Positions 42,100-50,589 of a stretch of 50,589 nucleotides of DNA are shown one piece after another. Origin of the DNA: Planctomycetota bacterium (GTDB lineage: Bacteria; Planctomycetota; UBA1135; UBA2386); NCBI GenBank assembly GCA_020851075.1, contig JADZDL010000485.1:1-50589 (forward strand). Direction: 5' to 3'. The position numbers and the translations under genes were made by a program. Under the pieces are notes generated by a model. The model was not told the DNA's origin, did not search any database, and was given only the letters and a program-made list of their open reading frames with translations. Numbering within the stretch: position 1 is the stretch's first letter; the number at the start of each line of letters is the position of its first letter.

Positions 42100-44577
42100 T
42101 CAGCGGTATTCAAACTGTGCAGTCGCCACACAATCGGCGTCGGTCCGCAGACGCACCCAATACGCGGACCACGCGCGCCGGAAGTTGAAGGTCTCCGCCT
42201 TGCCGCCTGGCACTTCGAAGCGGCGCACCACCGTCCACTGCCCATCGCCGCACAAGTCAGCCTCCAGCGTGAACACCACCGCCGTAGCGGCGTCATGCCG
42301 CAGCAACAGCTGCTTCCGGTCGTAGCCGGTCATCAGGTATGGATCGCTAGGCTCGTCCTTGCTCACCCGCGAACCGAGCCACGGGCCGCCAACCCCGCGC
42401 ACCTTGCCGAGCTGCCACAGTTCGTCGACGACGCCAAGCCAGACCGCCGCCTGCCCATCGGCCGAACGCACGAGGCGTTCGTTGTTCGCGACCTGCGGGT
42501 TCACGCCGGTCATCACCAACAGTCCGCGCCACGAGCAGAAATCGTGGATCGCAAAGCCGTGCGAAGCGATCGGGCGCACCTTGGCGAAACCGCCAGCGTT
42601 CTCAGCGGGCAACTCGAAGAACGTGCCATGAGCGGCAAACAAATCGCGCTCGGTCGCCACTTCGCGGCAAACCCGAGTCGCCGCAAACGGCCGCATGGCA
42701 TCCGCCGTCGGCAGCGCGCGCGGCAAGCGCCAACGGCGCCCGGCGTCGTCCACGAACAGCACCGAAGCCGCATCCGCATCGAGCACCCCCACCGGCACCG
42801 CCGCGTGCGCCCGAGTGTGAGCCGCCAGTTCGGCATCGGCACTGGGCCGCAGGATCAGGTCGCCGCCGAGTTCGTACCCGCCGAGAAGGACCCTGCCCGC
42901 GCCACGCGCCTCGGGAGCATCGGCAGCGACCCGCACCGGGGCCACCGCCAACGTCAGCTCGCGATCGCTGCGCGCACGCACCAGCCCGCCGAGCCCCTCC
43001 TGCCCGCCTGCCATGGCCAATCCGGCAAACTGCGGCCCCGAAGCCTGCTCACGATCGTCGTCGCCTGCCAGATGGGCGTAGGCGACCGCACCCTGCAGTG
43101 GCGCCTCGGTGCGCAGACGGATCCACAGCGCGGCGAAGTCCAACTCCAGCCATTGGTGACCACGCGGCGGCAGTTCGATCGAACGCGCCACGACCCACTT
43201 GCCGTCACCCGCGACATCCGCCTCGATCGTGATCGTCACCGGCTGGTCGCCGCGATGGGCAAGGTGCAACCCGCGCTGCGCGAAGTCCAGCACGAGCCCG
43301 CGCGACGCAAAGCTGTTGACGAGGAACGGCTCCGTCACCGTGCCGGCGGCGACGTCTTCATGCACCCAAAGCCCACCAACAGCGCGGATCGGTCCAAAGC
43401 TAGAAAGCCTGGCGGGATCGACAAACCAGAGGTTGCTCTGCGAACGCGGGGCGGCGATCTCGCCTTTGGCGCGGCGCTTGTTGAGGAACTCCGACTTCGC
43501 GGTGTCGTCACAACCAAACACGACGCGATCCCCCCACCGCGTGAAGTCGCCGATCACCTTGAGGTAGGCAGACTGCGCCGCAATGCCCCCGGTCCGTGCC
43601 GTGCCAAAGTCGCGGGGAAAGCGCCAGAACAGGCCGTGCATCGTCATCAGCAAGTAGTGCTCACCGATATCGCGAATGCGCGGCCACTCGGTATTCCAAC
43701 CGTGCGCGCCGTCATAACTGTGGGAGCCCTTCGGCAGCCGGAACATTTGCCACTGCCCGCCGTCGAGCACCTGCAGGATGAGCGAACGATGGTCCCAACC
43801 AATCGACCAGATGGGGTCAGTCGCCGCATTGGGGTTGCCGTGAATGCCGCCCGGTCCGGTCACCTCGGTGAACTGGTTGCGGCGCACCACGGTCCACGCG
43901 GCGGCCTTGCCGTTCCATTCCGCGAGCACACCCGAGGCCGTCGTCGGTTCGCGCAATGCGGCCGCCCCATGTTCGCCGTTGTTCGCGTAGATGAGCCGAC
44001 CTTGCCCCGAATAGAGCCCTTTGCCGTGGTACCCCGGCAATTCCGCATGGCGCCCTTCCTTGCGCTGCTCGTCGGCCCACCGCTCGGTCACCTCGAGAGT
44101 CCGCACATCGATCTCGTACACTCCTTCTTCCATCGTCGCGAGATACACCTTGCCCGCCGGATCCAACAGATGACGCGCCAGCCCCGTCGGCCGCCCGAAC
44201 ATGCGCGAATACGGAATCACTCGCACGTTGCGGTCCCGATCAACAACATAAGGCCCGACAAACAACTGCTGCGACTCGTCGTGGATCAACCGGTTGGCCG
44301 GTGTGCCGCCGATACTCTCAGGCCGCACGATTTGCCGTAGGTCGGGCGTGATCTCATACAGCTTGTCACTACTGCCCTTCGGCGCATGCGGCGCGTAGGT
44401 CACCACCCAGAGGCGATCCGCCCACGGCACGACGGCGCCTGTGCCACATTCTCCCTCGTCGTTGCTCATGACGAGATGGGGATACACACCGGCGATCTGG
44501 CGCGGCTCCTGGGCAAGGGCAATGGGGCCAGCAAACAGCAGGAACGTGGTCGCGCGGGCGAATCGAGAGTTCTTCAC
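42100..44577 (-). CDS. Large exported beta-propeller-like protein with duplicated C-terminal module
   Basis: This 825-residue protein starts with GTG at 44577 (MKNSRFARATTFLLFAGPIA) and has a signal peptide ending LAQ with Gln at +1. An upstream in-frame start would add 34 residues without support. The N-terminal ~390 residues look like a beta-propeller, with repeating GGT, YEI, W and D motifs such as LYEITPDLRQIV and VYEIDVRTLEV. Then a module of roughly 110 residues is present twice: about residues 393-503 (TIEADVAGDGKWVVARSIEL, LWIRLRTEAP) and about 720-825 (TLEADLCGDGQWTVVRRFEV, YWVRLRTDAD). It follows the HEAT/propeller gene by 55 bases on the same strand and may form an operon with it. 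The biological role is unknown; an outside location is inferred. Confidence 0.78.
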   Translation of the reverse strand: MKNSRFARATTFLLFAGPIALAQEPRQIAGVYPHLVMSNDEGECGTGAVVPWADRLWVVTYAPHAPKGSSDKLYEITPDLRQIVRPESIGGTPANRLIHDESQQLFVGPYVVDRDRNVRVIPYSRMFGRPTGLARHLLDPAGKVYLATMEEGVYEIDVRTLEVTERWADEQRKEGRHAELPGYHGKGLYSGQGRLIYANNGEHGAAALREPTTASGVLAEWNGKAAAWTVVRRNQFTEVTGPGGIHGNPNAATDPIWSIGWDHRSLILQVLDGGQWQMFRLPKGSHSYDGAHGWNTEWPRIRDIGEHYLLMTMHGLFWRFPRDFGTARTGGIAAQSAYLKVIGDFTRWGDRVVFGCDDTAKSEFLNKRRAKGEIAAPRSQSNLWFVDPARLSSFGPIRAVGGLWVHEDVAAGTVTEPFLVNSFASRGLVLDFAQRGLHLAHRGDQPVTITIEADVAGDGKWVVARSIELPPRGHQWLELDFAALWIRLRTEAPLQGAVAYAHLAGDDDREQASGPQFAGLAMAGGQEGLGGLVRARSDRELTLAVAPVRVAADAPEARGAGRVLLGGYELGGDLILRPSADAELAAHTRAHAAVPVGVLDADAASVLFVDDAGRRWRLPRALPTADAMRPFAATRVCREVATERDLFAAHGTFFELPAENAGGFAKVRPIASHGFAIHDFCSWRGLLVMTGVNPQVANNERLVRSADGQAAVWLGVVDELWQLGKVRGVGGPWLGSRVSKDEPSDPYLMTGYDRKQLLLRHDAATAVVFTLEADLCGDGQWTVVRRFEVPGGKAETFNFRRAWSAYWVRLRTDADCVATAQFEYR

Positions 44578-44632
44578 GGCGCTGCTCACCGTAGCCGTTG
44601 CCGCGTCGTCCAACAGCCCGAAGTAGGCCCGA

Positions 44633-45712
44633 TCAGTGCCTGGTGACCTCGGAGACGCGCTTGCCGCGCTGGTTCTCACTCACGACCTTGCCATCCGGCG
44701 ACAACTCGACCCAACTGTCGGCCGTGCCCACCAGCGTATTGCCGTTCGGCAGGCGGTCGACGTCATTGGGCTGCTTGGCCTTCGCTTCCCAGACCGTCTC
44801 GCCCTTCGCGTTCACCTCCCGCACCAGATTCGCCCCGTAGAGAGCAATCAGGGTATTTCCATTCAGCAGACGATCGGCGTCGAAGACCCCTTCGAGCTCT
44901 TCGAGCTTCCAGACCACCTCGCCGTTGCGATCCACCTCAACTACGAGACTCGGATACATCACGACCAGCGTGCGACCGTTGGCAAGCCGCTCCACGTCGT
45001 ACGGGTGCATGCCCTGCGGCGCTTGCCATTCCCAGACCTTTGCGCCCTTCGCATCGACCTCGATCACACGCTGGCCGTAGGTATCGGTGATCAACGTATT
45101 GCCACCGACCAACCGGTCCGCCTCCAGCGGCATTTTCAATTGATCGAACGTCCACACGACCTTGCCCTTCGCGTCCACTTCGAAGACTTTGTTGCCGATG
45201 TAATCGGTAACCAACAAATGGTCGTCAGGCAACAGATCAAAATCCCAGGCCTGCGGGCCCTCGAACAGCACACGCTCACTGCCATCGGCAGCGATCTGGA
45301 CGATGCGTTTACCATCGTATTCACACAGTGTCAAAGCACCGGTTGTTCCCACGCGCAATGCCGTCAACTTGGCCATGTAGGCAATCGCCGGATCGGGTGA
45401 CCCATTCGCCGTGACGAGTTGCGGCATCGCTGCGGCGGCAACCGGGCCGAGCGCACACAGCACGTCACACACGACCTGCACGACCTCGGGGCGCGGGTCC
45501 TTGAGCTTCGCCGCGAGTGACGGCACCGCCGCGGCGCCAAGTGCCAGCAACTCCTCCACGGCCGCAACGCGGCGCTCGGCGAGCTCGAGCTGGTTGACCA
45601 GCGCCCGGGCCCGCTTCTCGGCTGGTGGCACGGGCTTGCCTTGGGCCGCGATCACGCCGACCAGCAGCAGCGAGGCAACCGAGGCAATCGACGACTGGCA
45701 CGGGATTCGCAT
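44633..45712 (-). CDS. Exported HEAT-plus-beta-propeller protein
   Basis: This 359-residue protein has a signal peptide (MRIPCQSSIASVASLLLVGV) ending IAAQ, with Gln at +1. The ATG at 45712 has AAGGTGA 8 bases ahead; an alternative GTG lies at 45724. Residues about 30-110 are a short helical, HEAT-like region (AVEELLALGAAAVPSLAAKL). The remainder has repeated propeller blades of about 42 residues containing the phrase L-x-N-G-N-T-L-I/V (DADRLLNGNTLIA, DVDRLPNGNTLVG, ADRLVGGNTLIT) and V-x-E-V-D-x-x-G-x-x-V-W (FEVDAKGKVVW, VEVDRNGEVVW). These resemble arylsulfotransferase-like or NHL-type propellers. The function is unknown. It precedes the 42100 gene and may share its transcript. Confidence 0.78.
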   Translation of the reverse strand: MRIPCQSSIASVASLLLVGVIAAQGKPVPPAEKRARALVNQLELAERRVAAVEELLALGAAAVPSLAAKLKDPRPEVVQVVCDVLCALGPVAAAAMPQLVTANGSPDPAIAYMAKLTALRVGTTGALTLCEYDGKRIVQIAADGSERVLFEGPQAWDFDLLPDDHLLVTDYIGNKVFEVDAKGKVVWTFDQLKMPLEADRLVGGNTLITDTYGQRVIEVDAKGAKVWEWQAPQGMHPYDVERLANGRTLVVMYPSLVVEVDRNGEVVWKLEELEGVFDADRLLNGNTLIALYGANLVREVNAKGETVWEAKAKQPNDVDRLPNGNTLVGTADSWVELSPDGKVVSENQRGKRVSEVTRH

Positions 45713-45827
45713 TCGGGCAATCACCTTCGTGGTAGGGGTCGAGCGGGAGGATAACCGAACTGCCAGGGCGAAGCAGCGCCTCGCAGCAGCCCCCCATCAC
45801 AGAATCCTGACAACTGCGTGAGCCAGT

Positions 45828-45843
45828 CGCGACACAGATCGCG
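45828..45843 (-). terminator. Weak hairpin after the kinase gene
   Basis: CGCGA and TCGCG form a 5-bp stem with a 6-base loop, 31 bases after the stop of the kinase gene. It is short and lacks a T-tract. The 149-base gap 45725-45873 otherwise shows nothing recognisable. Confidence 0.25.
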
Positions 45844-45873
45844 TGTGGATTGCCGCTTCGGCCGTCCCTAGCG

Positions 45874-48800
45874 CTAGCGCACACCGGCAAGCGCCTGCAC
45901 GACGCGCGGATCCGCCAGCAGCGGTTGCAGCGCCGGCATGGCTTGCAGGGACTTCGTGTCGCGATAACCGACCGCCAGCGCAGCGAGCAGGCGCTCACAA
46001 CCAACGTCCAGGTCGGTCGCTGCCTCGGCCGTGCCAGGCGCGCCGAGCGCACAACCTGCCGCGAGGTCGGCGGCGGCAACCAGCTCGTTCGCCTTGCCTC
46101 GGAACCGCTCGGCCATGCGCTCGCCGAGCTCGCGCGCCGCCGCGATGTCGGATACGCGCAACAGCGCTTTGCCCTGGCCATGCATCGCGCGGGCCAGTCG
46201 TTCGCGATTGCGATCACTGGGCCGGCCTTCATAGGAAGCACTGTAACCCTCGACCACACCGGCCCAGGCCTCGGCCGCAGCCCGCCAATCGCCACTTTCC
46301 TGCTCGAGTTCGGCGAGAATCAGCAACGTGCCGGCGCGCATCACCAACACCATGCGATCCGCCTTGTCCTGAGCGCGCTCCTTTGCCAACGACGCCTGCA
46401 AAACCGTGCGTGCATGCTGCAGCAGGTCGCTGCGCCGCGGATCCGTTGCCGGCAAGGTCTGGCACGTTTCCAGCAGTCCTCGCCCTGCGAAGTCCCGACC
46501 GATCCAGTCATTGTCATCGTGGCCGAGCGTCAGGAACAACTCGGTCGCGCCGGCAACATCTCCAGTGAGTCCACGCACGCGCGCCAAGGCCGTACGGATG
46601 TTGCGTTCCTTGACGCGCCAATCGTCAGGCCGCGAATGACGCCCCTTGAGCGCGTGGATCGCCGTGAATGCCATCTCGTACACGGGCCGCGCCTCCTCAA
46701 TGCGCCGCTGTCGCAACAGTAGGTCGGCGCGCAACACCTGGAGGTTCAGACTCGGCTCCTTGAACTCGACATCGTCCTCGTCGCGAACCATCGAATCGAG
46801 CAACGCCGCGGCCGCCTCGTAGTCCGCAATCGCCGCATCAAGCTCGCCTAGTTGCGTACGATGCATGGCACGGCAATGCAGTGCCAACGATTCAATACGG
46901 CGCGTCTGGTGGGCTTCGCGAAGCTCCGCGGGCAACTCCGCCAGGATTGCGAGGCCACGCGCGTAGTCCGCGCTGACTCGTACGAGGTCCACTTCGCCGC
47001 CCATGCCCTGATAGAACATCGCGGCGTAGGCGCCGTGAACCAGCGCGTAGGCGAGCTGGTAACGGCGATTGGGGCTACCGTCCTTGGCCACCATTACCTC
47101 GGCGGCTGCGATGCAGGCAGCGTAATCGCGACTCGCCGCCTCATTCTGCCCCATCCGGTTCCTGGTGATGAACAGGAACGTTCGCAGCTGCACGAGTTGC
47201 ACGTGGTAGGTCACGACGTCGGGATGCTCCCGCACGAGATCGTCGACGATCTGCAGCGCGCGCTCGATGATCACCACCGCTTCTTCACGCTGCTCGAAGT
47301 TGAACATCAAGTCGGCAACTCGCTGCAGCACGGCGAGAAAGCGGCGCTGCTGCAAGCGGGGAGCCGTGCGCGGCAGGAGAGTCTCGAGATCGCGCGCAAC
47401 CGCACTGATCTGTTGGCGAGCCGCCGCGGGTTCGCCCTGGGCAGTCAACATCGCGGCATACTCGCAGCCGACGGTTAGCGCTTGCGCCAGATAGTCCGGA
47501 GCGACCGTCGTTGCCTGGGTCCGCCACGGCGCGGCGAGAGCGTCGGCTTCCCGATACAGCTCCCGCGCCCGAGGCCGGTCAAACCGCCGCGCGTACTGAC
47601 CTTCTGCCAGCAGTGCTTCCAGCAACAGACTCCGCAGGTCGTCCGCCACCGCACCCTGCTGTTCTGGAACATCCCGCCAAAGGCGCCGCAGCCGCGTTAT
47701 CGCATCGGCGACGAGTGGCGCGGTCGCTTCGATCTCGCCATTGGCCCTCAACGCATTGGTGAGAGAAAGCGCAACCAAGGCCAGCCCGCGTTCGTGGGAT
47801 TGTTCGTCGATCTCGCCCGGGGGAAACGCCTGCAACCGCTGCTGGGCCCCGCGCAGATTGGCGATGGCCGCAGCGGTGCTGCCGAGCTGCGACTGCAGGC
47901 GACCGACGCGCCGCTGCGCGTCCGCAACATGCCAGCGCGACCGCGCGTCGCCCGTCGCGTCGATGTCCTCGATCTCGTGGAACAGCACCAGCGCCTTCTC
48001 CATCAACTGGCGCCGCACCGGCTCCATATGCGGCAGGTCAAGCAACGGATCATCGCCCAGCGACAGCAGTTCCTTGGTCGCCGCGAGGGCGCGCTCGAGG
48101 TTCTTCTCGGCGCGCGCGGCCTGCTGCACGGCAATGCGCTCACTCGCCTCGGCGGTGCGCCAGAACACCAGACTGACCACGAGTCCAGCAACCAACGCGA
48201 TCGCGACCGCCGCCCCGGCGCCGACCTGGAGGCGATTGCGACGCAGGAACTTGCCCAGGCGATACCGCGTGGTTTCCGGGCCCGCGAGCACCGGTTCGTT
48301 GCGCAGGTGGCGCAACAGGTCGGCGGCGAGGTCGGCAGGCATGCCGTAGCGGCGTTCCCGATCGCGCGCGATGGCCTTCAACACGATCCAATCGAGATCG
48401 CCCCGCAAACGCCTTTGCAGCGAAGAAAGGTCCGTGGCCCGCCGATCGGCGATCGACGCGCCATCGACGCCGAGGTCGGTAATGCGCGAACTCGGCGTCG
48501 GCGGATCACTCTCGTCGAGCAATCGGCGCAACTGGGCTTGATCGCCGCGGTGGGAACGGCCGGGCTGGATCGGCAGCGTGCCGGTCAACAGTTCGTAGAG
48601 AACCACACCAAGGCTGTAGACGTCGGTGCGCGTGTCGACATCCAATTCGTTGCGCGCTTGTTCGGGACTCATGTACTCGGGCGTGCCGAGCAACTGACCG
48701 GGAACGGTGACGGTGCTGCGAGCGCCGAAGCGACCGCGCACTGCCTTGGCAACACCAAAGTCGATGACCACCGGCCAAGGTTGGCCGTCGCGCGAGGTCA

Positions 48801-49398
48801 CCAGGATATTGCTGGGTTTCAGATCGCGGTGGATCACACCCTTGTGGTGCGCATGCTGCACGGCTTCGCAGATGCGGGCGAACAGGTGCAGCCGGGCCGC
48901 CATCGGCAATTGATGTTCGTCGCAATAACGAAGCAGCGGCACGCCATCGACGTGTTCCATCACGAGGAACGGACGACCTTCGTCGGTCAAACCGGCGTCG
49001 AAGATCCGCGCCACGTGTGGATGGTCGAGCAAGGCCAGCGCTTGCCGTTCTACGGCAAACCGCGCGAGCACCTCCTGGCTGTCCATGCCGGGACGAATGT
49101 GCTTGATCGCGACGTTCCGCACCACAGGCTCGTGTTGCTCGGCGAGAAACACCGAACCCATGCCGCCGGTGCCGAGATGGCGCAGGACCCGATATGGACC
49201 AATCCACTCCGGATGGCGAGTGGGCGGGAGGAGCAAGCCTGCGTCGCGCAGTTCGCCAAAACGCGCGCGCGCCTCGGCGGCCAGCGCCGGCTGGCTCGCC
49301 AGCAACGCATCGACACCAGCATCCCCATCACGTTCGTAGACGAGGATGCACTGGGCGACGAGGTCGTCAGCACCATTCGGATCCGGAATGGCGGTCAT
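45874..49398 (-). CDS. Transmembrane serine/threonine protein kinase with C-terminal TPR-like repeats
   Basis: This 1174-residue protein is a Hanks-type kinase. Near its N-terminus (residues 67-340) are the Gly-rich loop GTGGMGSVF (76-84), catalytic Lys99 in AIKHI, HRDLKPSN (190-197), DFG (213-215) and the activation-segment end GTPEYMSPE (238-246). A single hydrophobic helix lies at about 392-413, and the remaining ~760 residues are helical with TPR-like pairs such as ARELYREADALAAPWR and RRVGRLQSQLGSTAAAIANL. Such kinases are abundant in Planctomycetota and Acidobacteriota and are thought to signal across the cytoplasmic membrane. Its ATG overlaps the sigma-factor stop (TGATG), so the two are translationally coupled and probably act together. 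Which partner is phosphorylated is unknown. Confidence 0.95.
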   Translation of the reverse strand: MTAIPDPNGADDLVAQCILVYERDGDAGVDALLASQPALAAEARARFGELRDAGLLLPPTRHPEWIGPYRVLRHLGTGGMGSVFLAEQHEPVVRNVAIKHIRPGMDSQEVLARFAVERQALALLDHPHVARIFDAGLTDEGRPFLVMEHVDGVPLLRYCDEHQLPMAARLHLFARICEAVQHAHHKGVIHRDLKPSNILVTSRDGQPWPVVIDFGVAKAVRGRFGARSTVTVPGQLLGTPEYMSPEQARNELDVDTRTDVYSLGVVLYELLTGTLPIQPGRSHRGDQAQLRRLLDESDPPTPSSRITDLGVDGASIADRRATDLSSLQRRLRGDLDWIVLKAIARDRERRYGMPADLAADLLRHLRNEPVLAGPETTRYRLGKFLRRNRLQVGAGAAVAIALVAGLVVSLVFWRTAEASERIAVQQAARAEKNLERALAATKELLSLGDDPLLDLPHMEPVRRQLMEKALVLFHEIEDIDATGDARSRWHVADAQRRVGRLQSQLGSTAAAIANLRGAQQRLQAFPPGEIDEQSHERGLALVALSLTNALRANGEIEATAPLVADAITRLRRLWRDVPEQQGAVADDLRSLLLEALLAEGQYARRFDRPRARELYREADALAAPWRTQATTVAPDYLAQALTVGCEYAAMLTAQGEPAAARQQISAVARDLETLLPRTAPRLQQRRFLAVLQRVADLMFNFEQREEAVVIIERALQIVDDLVREHPDVVTYHVQLVQLRTFLFITRNRMGQNEAASRDYAACIAAAEVMVAKDGSPNRRYQLAYALVHGAYAAMFYQGMGGEVDLVRVSADYARGLAILAELPAELREAHQTRRIESLALHCRAMHRTQLGELDAAIADYEAAAALLDSMVRDEDDVEFKEPSLNLQVLRADLLLRQRRIEEARPVYEMAFTAIHALKGRHSRPDDWRVKERNIRTALARVRGLTGDVAGATELFLTLGHDDNDWIGRDFAGRGLLETCQTLPATDPRRSDLLQHARTVLQASLAKERAQDKADRMVLVMRAGTLLILAELEQESGDWRAAAEAWAGVVEGYSASYEGRPSDRNRERLARAMHGQGKALLRVSDIAAARELGERMAERFRGKANELVAAADLAAGCALGAPGTAEAATDLDVGCERLLAALAVGYRDTKSLQAMPALQPLLADPRVVQALAGVR

Positions 49399-50021
49399 CA
49401 GGGTTCTCGGCCTGGCTCAGGATCTTGGCCTGGTGGCAATCGACCATGGCCATAGGTGAGGCTCGACAAGCGCGCCAACGCCCGGGCGACCAGGCCGCGA
49501 ATCGCCGATTCGCTTTGGTCCTTCAGACTCGCTATCTCGGCGTAGGACATGCCGGCGACGCGGGACAGCAACAGTGCTTCGCGTTGGCTTGGCGGCAGCT
49601 GCTGCATCGCTTGTTCGGCGAGCATCAGCTCTTCCTTGCCCGCGGCGACGCGCGAAGGACTTGGCGAGCCCGCCACCCCGTCGACATCCTCGTGCACCTC
49701 CTGCTGCTTGCCGGGGTCCCGCACCGGGATTTTGTAGTAGCGCGCCCGATCGAGCACCTTGCGGCGCGCCTGGAGGAACAGGTAGGCGCGGAACTGGTCC
49801 TCGCGATGGAACTCGAGCTCCGACAGATCGGCGAGCACTTCGCGGCACACGGATTGGGCGAGGTCTTCGGCCGACTCAGCCTTTGCCATCGCCCCACCGA
49901 TGCGCTTCTGCAGGTAGGCCACCAGCACCGGCAGATTGCGCCCAAACAGCGTATCGTACGCGCCCCGATCCCCACGGCAGGCCGCGTTGACAGTGGATGG
50001 AAACGGGGAGTCGGGGTCCAT
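49398..50021 (-). CDS. RNA polymerase sigma factor, ECF-type
   Basis: This 207-residue protein has sigma-2-like helices (about residues 20-90: LVAYLQKRIGG, AEDLAQSVCREVL, FRAYLFLQARRKVLDRAR) and a C-terminal sigma-4 domain with a helix-turn-helix (LPPSQREALLLSRVAGMSYA, then EIA, then SAIRGLVARALARL, from about residue 140). It has no sigma-1.1 or sigma-3 region, so it fits the ECF or ECF-like group, and kinase-linked sigma factors of this kind are known from Planctomycetota. The ATG at 50021 is preferred over GTG 50054; neither has a good ribosome-binding site. It directs transcription of target genes by replacing the housekeeping sigma factor. It is encoded directly before and overlapping the kinase, suggesting that the kinase modulates its activity. 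The target promoters are unknown. Confidence 0.9.
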   Translation of the reverse strand: MDPDSPFPSTVNAACRGDRGAYDTLFGRNLPVLVAYLQKRIGGAMAKAESAEDLAQSVCREVLADLSELEFHREDQFRAYLFLQARRKVLDRARYYKIPVRDPGKQQEVHEDVDGVAGSPSPSRVAAGKEELMLAEQAMQQLPPSQREALLLSRVAGMSYAEIASLKDQSESAIRGLVARALARLSSLTYGHGRLPPGQDPEPGREP

Positions 50022-50069
50022 TGGCGCAATGGCGGGCGCTAGGCGACTGGGCACATGCGCAGGAAGAGC

Positions 50070-50075
50070 ATACTA
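50070..50075 (-). promoter_or_regulatory. Candidate -10 element upstream of the sigma/kinase pair
   Basis: TAGTAT on the minus strand (50075-50070) could be a -10 element 49 bases before the ATG at 50021. No good -35 partner at 16-18 bases was found. The rest of the divergent 50022-50224 gap shows no clear promoter or repeat. Confidence 0.25.
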
Positions 50076-50224
50076 CAGCCTTGTCCACATGCCCGACCCG
50101 CCGAGAAGGTGCGCCGATGCAGGAATGGGACCGGGTTGGGAACTTGCAGGGGACAGCGAAGGAGAGGCCGTGAATGTTCGCTGCTGTCGACGATTCCGCG
50201 CCCGGGTAGATTGCGCGCCGCCCG

Positions 50225-50589
50225 ATGAACCCCGACTTCACCAAGATCCCCTACGGCTTCGCCGAGTTCCCGAAGGCCACCCTCGACGCCTGGAACGCCG
50301 CCGCCGGCCCCACCACCCCGTGGACCGCGCCCGAGGGCTTCCAGCATCGCGCGGTGCACACCGCCGCGGATGCCGAAGTTCCGCACGCCGCCGGCTTGCC
50401 GGGCATCGCGCCGTTTCTCGGTGGCCCCTACGCGACGATGTTCGCGCAGAAGCCGTGGACCATTCGCCAGTACGCGGGCTTCTCGACGGCTGAGAAGACC
50501 AACGAGTTCTACAAGAAGGCCCTCGCCGCTGGGCAACAGGGGCTCAGCGTCGCGTTCGACCTCGCCACGCACCGCGGCTACGACAGCGA
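50225..50589 (+). CDS. mutB: Methylmalonyl-CoA mutase large subunit, 5' part only
   Basis: The first 121 residues of a B12-dependent mutase that interconverts methylmalonyl-CoA and succinyl-CoA. The visible signature is [20 protein letters not shown], then [17 protein letters not shown] and [16 protein letters not shown], which matches the N-terminal substrate-binding region of the catalytic large subunit. The start is ATG at 50225 with no clear Shine-Dalgarno site. The gene runs off the end of the window, so the C-terminal cobalamin-binding part is not seen. The symbol is given for the large-subunit type; single-chain and heterodimeric forms cannot be separated from this fragment. It is divergent from the sigma/kinase pair. 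Confidence 0.93.
   Translation, partial: MNPDFTKIPYGFAEFPKATLDAWNAAAGPTTPWTAPEGFQHRAVHTAADAEVPHAAGLPGIAPFLGGPYATMFAQKPWTIRQYAGFSTAEKTNEFYKKALAAGQQGLSVAFDLATHRGYDS

Noticed and set aside
47482..49455. 657-residue open frame on the plus strand
   Set aside because: Antisense to the kinase gene, with no domain or start-site support.

Overview
The window is about 50.6 kb of GC-rich, densely coding bacterial DNA. The likely source is a member of the Planctomycetota. This is inferred from the gene content: many large exported proteins with PKD, FG-GAP, Calx-beta, LamG and carboxypeptidase-regulatory-like modules, and a serine/threonine kinase fused to a TPR-like region and co-encoded with an ECF-type sigma factor. 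No rRNA, tRNA, insertion sequence, CRISPR array or phage gene was recognised. No gene-free stretch exceeds 300 bases once start codons are placed; the largest gaps are 12718-13005, 6437-6696 and 50022-50224.

Layout. 1-2751: the 3' end of an rdgB-type nucleotide pyrophosphatase, then an ABC ATPase and its membrane partner. 2779-7782: three exported proteins, one with a thrombospondin C-terminal-like domain. 7823-12717: an orphan chemoreceptor, a lipoprotein-type methyltransferase overlapping an amino-acid-permease gene, and rsgA. 13006-18822: an exported alpha/beta-hydrolase/SMP-30 fusion, a zinc metallopeptidase and a regulatory-domain repeat protein. 18879-22164: a tight GntR/ATPase/membrane-protein operon behind a palindromic operator. 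22335-30267: an outer-membrane-like barrel, a Ca2+/Na+ antiporter, exported proteins of unknown function, a YceK-like lipoprotein and a very small membrane ORF. 30451-45712: mostly exported or membrane-anchored proteins (FG-GAP, N-formylglutamate-amidohydrolase-like, PKD, Ntn-hydrolase, BPL_N-like and beta-propeller-like). 45874-50021: the kinase and sigma pair. 50225-end: the start of a methylmalonyl-CoA mutase.

Two window-wide signals stand out. First, all sixteen proteins with a probable signal peptidase I signal peptide have Gln at or immediately next to the predicted mature N-terminus, as in the Q-rule known from Bacteroidota. Second, six exported proteins with unrelated front ends (2779, 3986, 6697, 30451, 33082 and 37412) share a C-terminal segment with a recurring pattern of a GC pair, a late LP...L.G strand, an LDP.AN motif and a final SN/SD. 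Together they suggest a specialised export and surface-display programme.

Start codons were chosen by signal-peptide position, ribosome-binding sites and gene overlaps. Many genes lack a clear Shine-Dalgarno sequence, so several starts are uncertain. All domain calls come from reading motifs by eye, with no database search.
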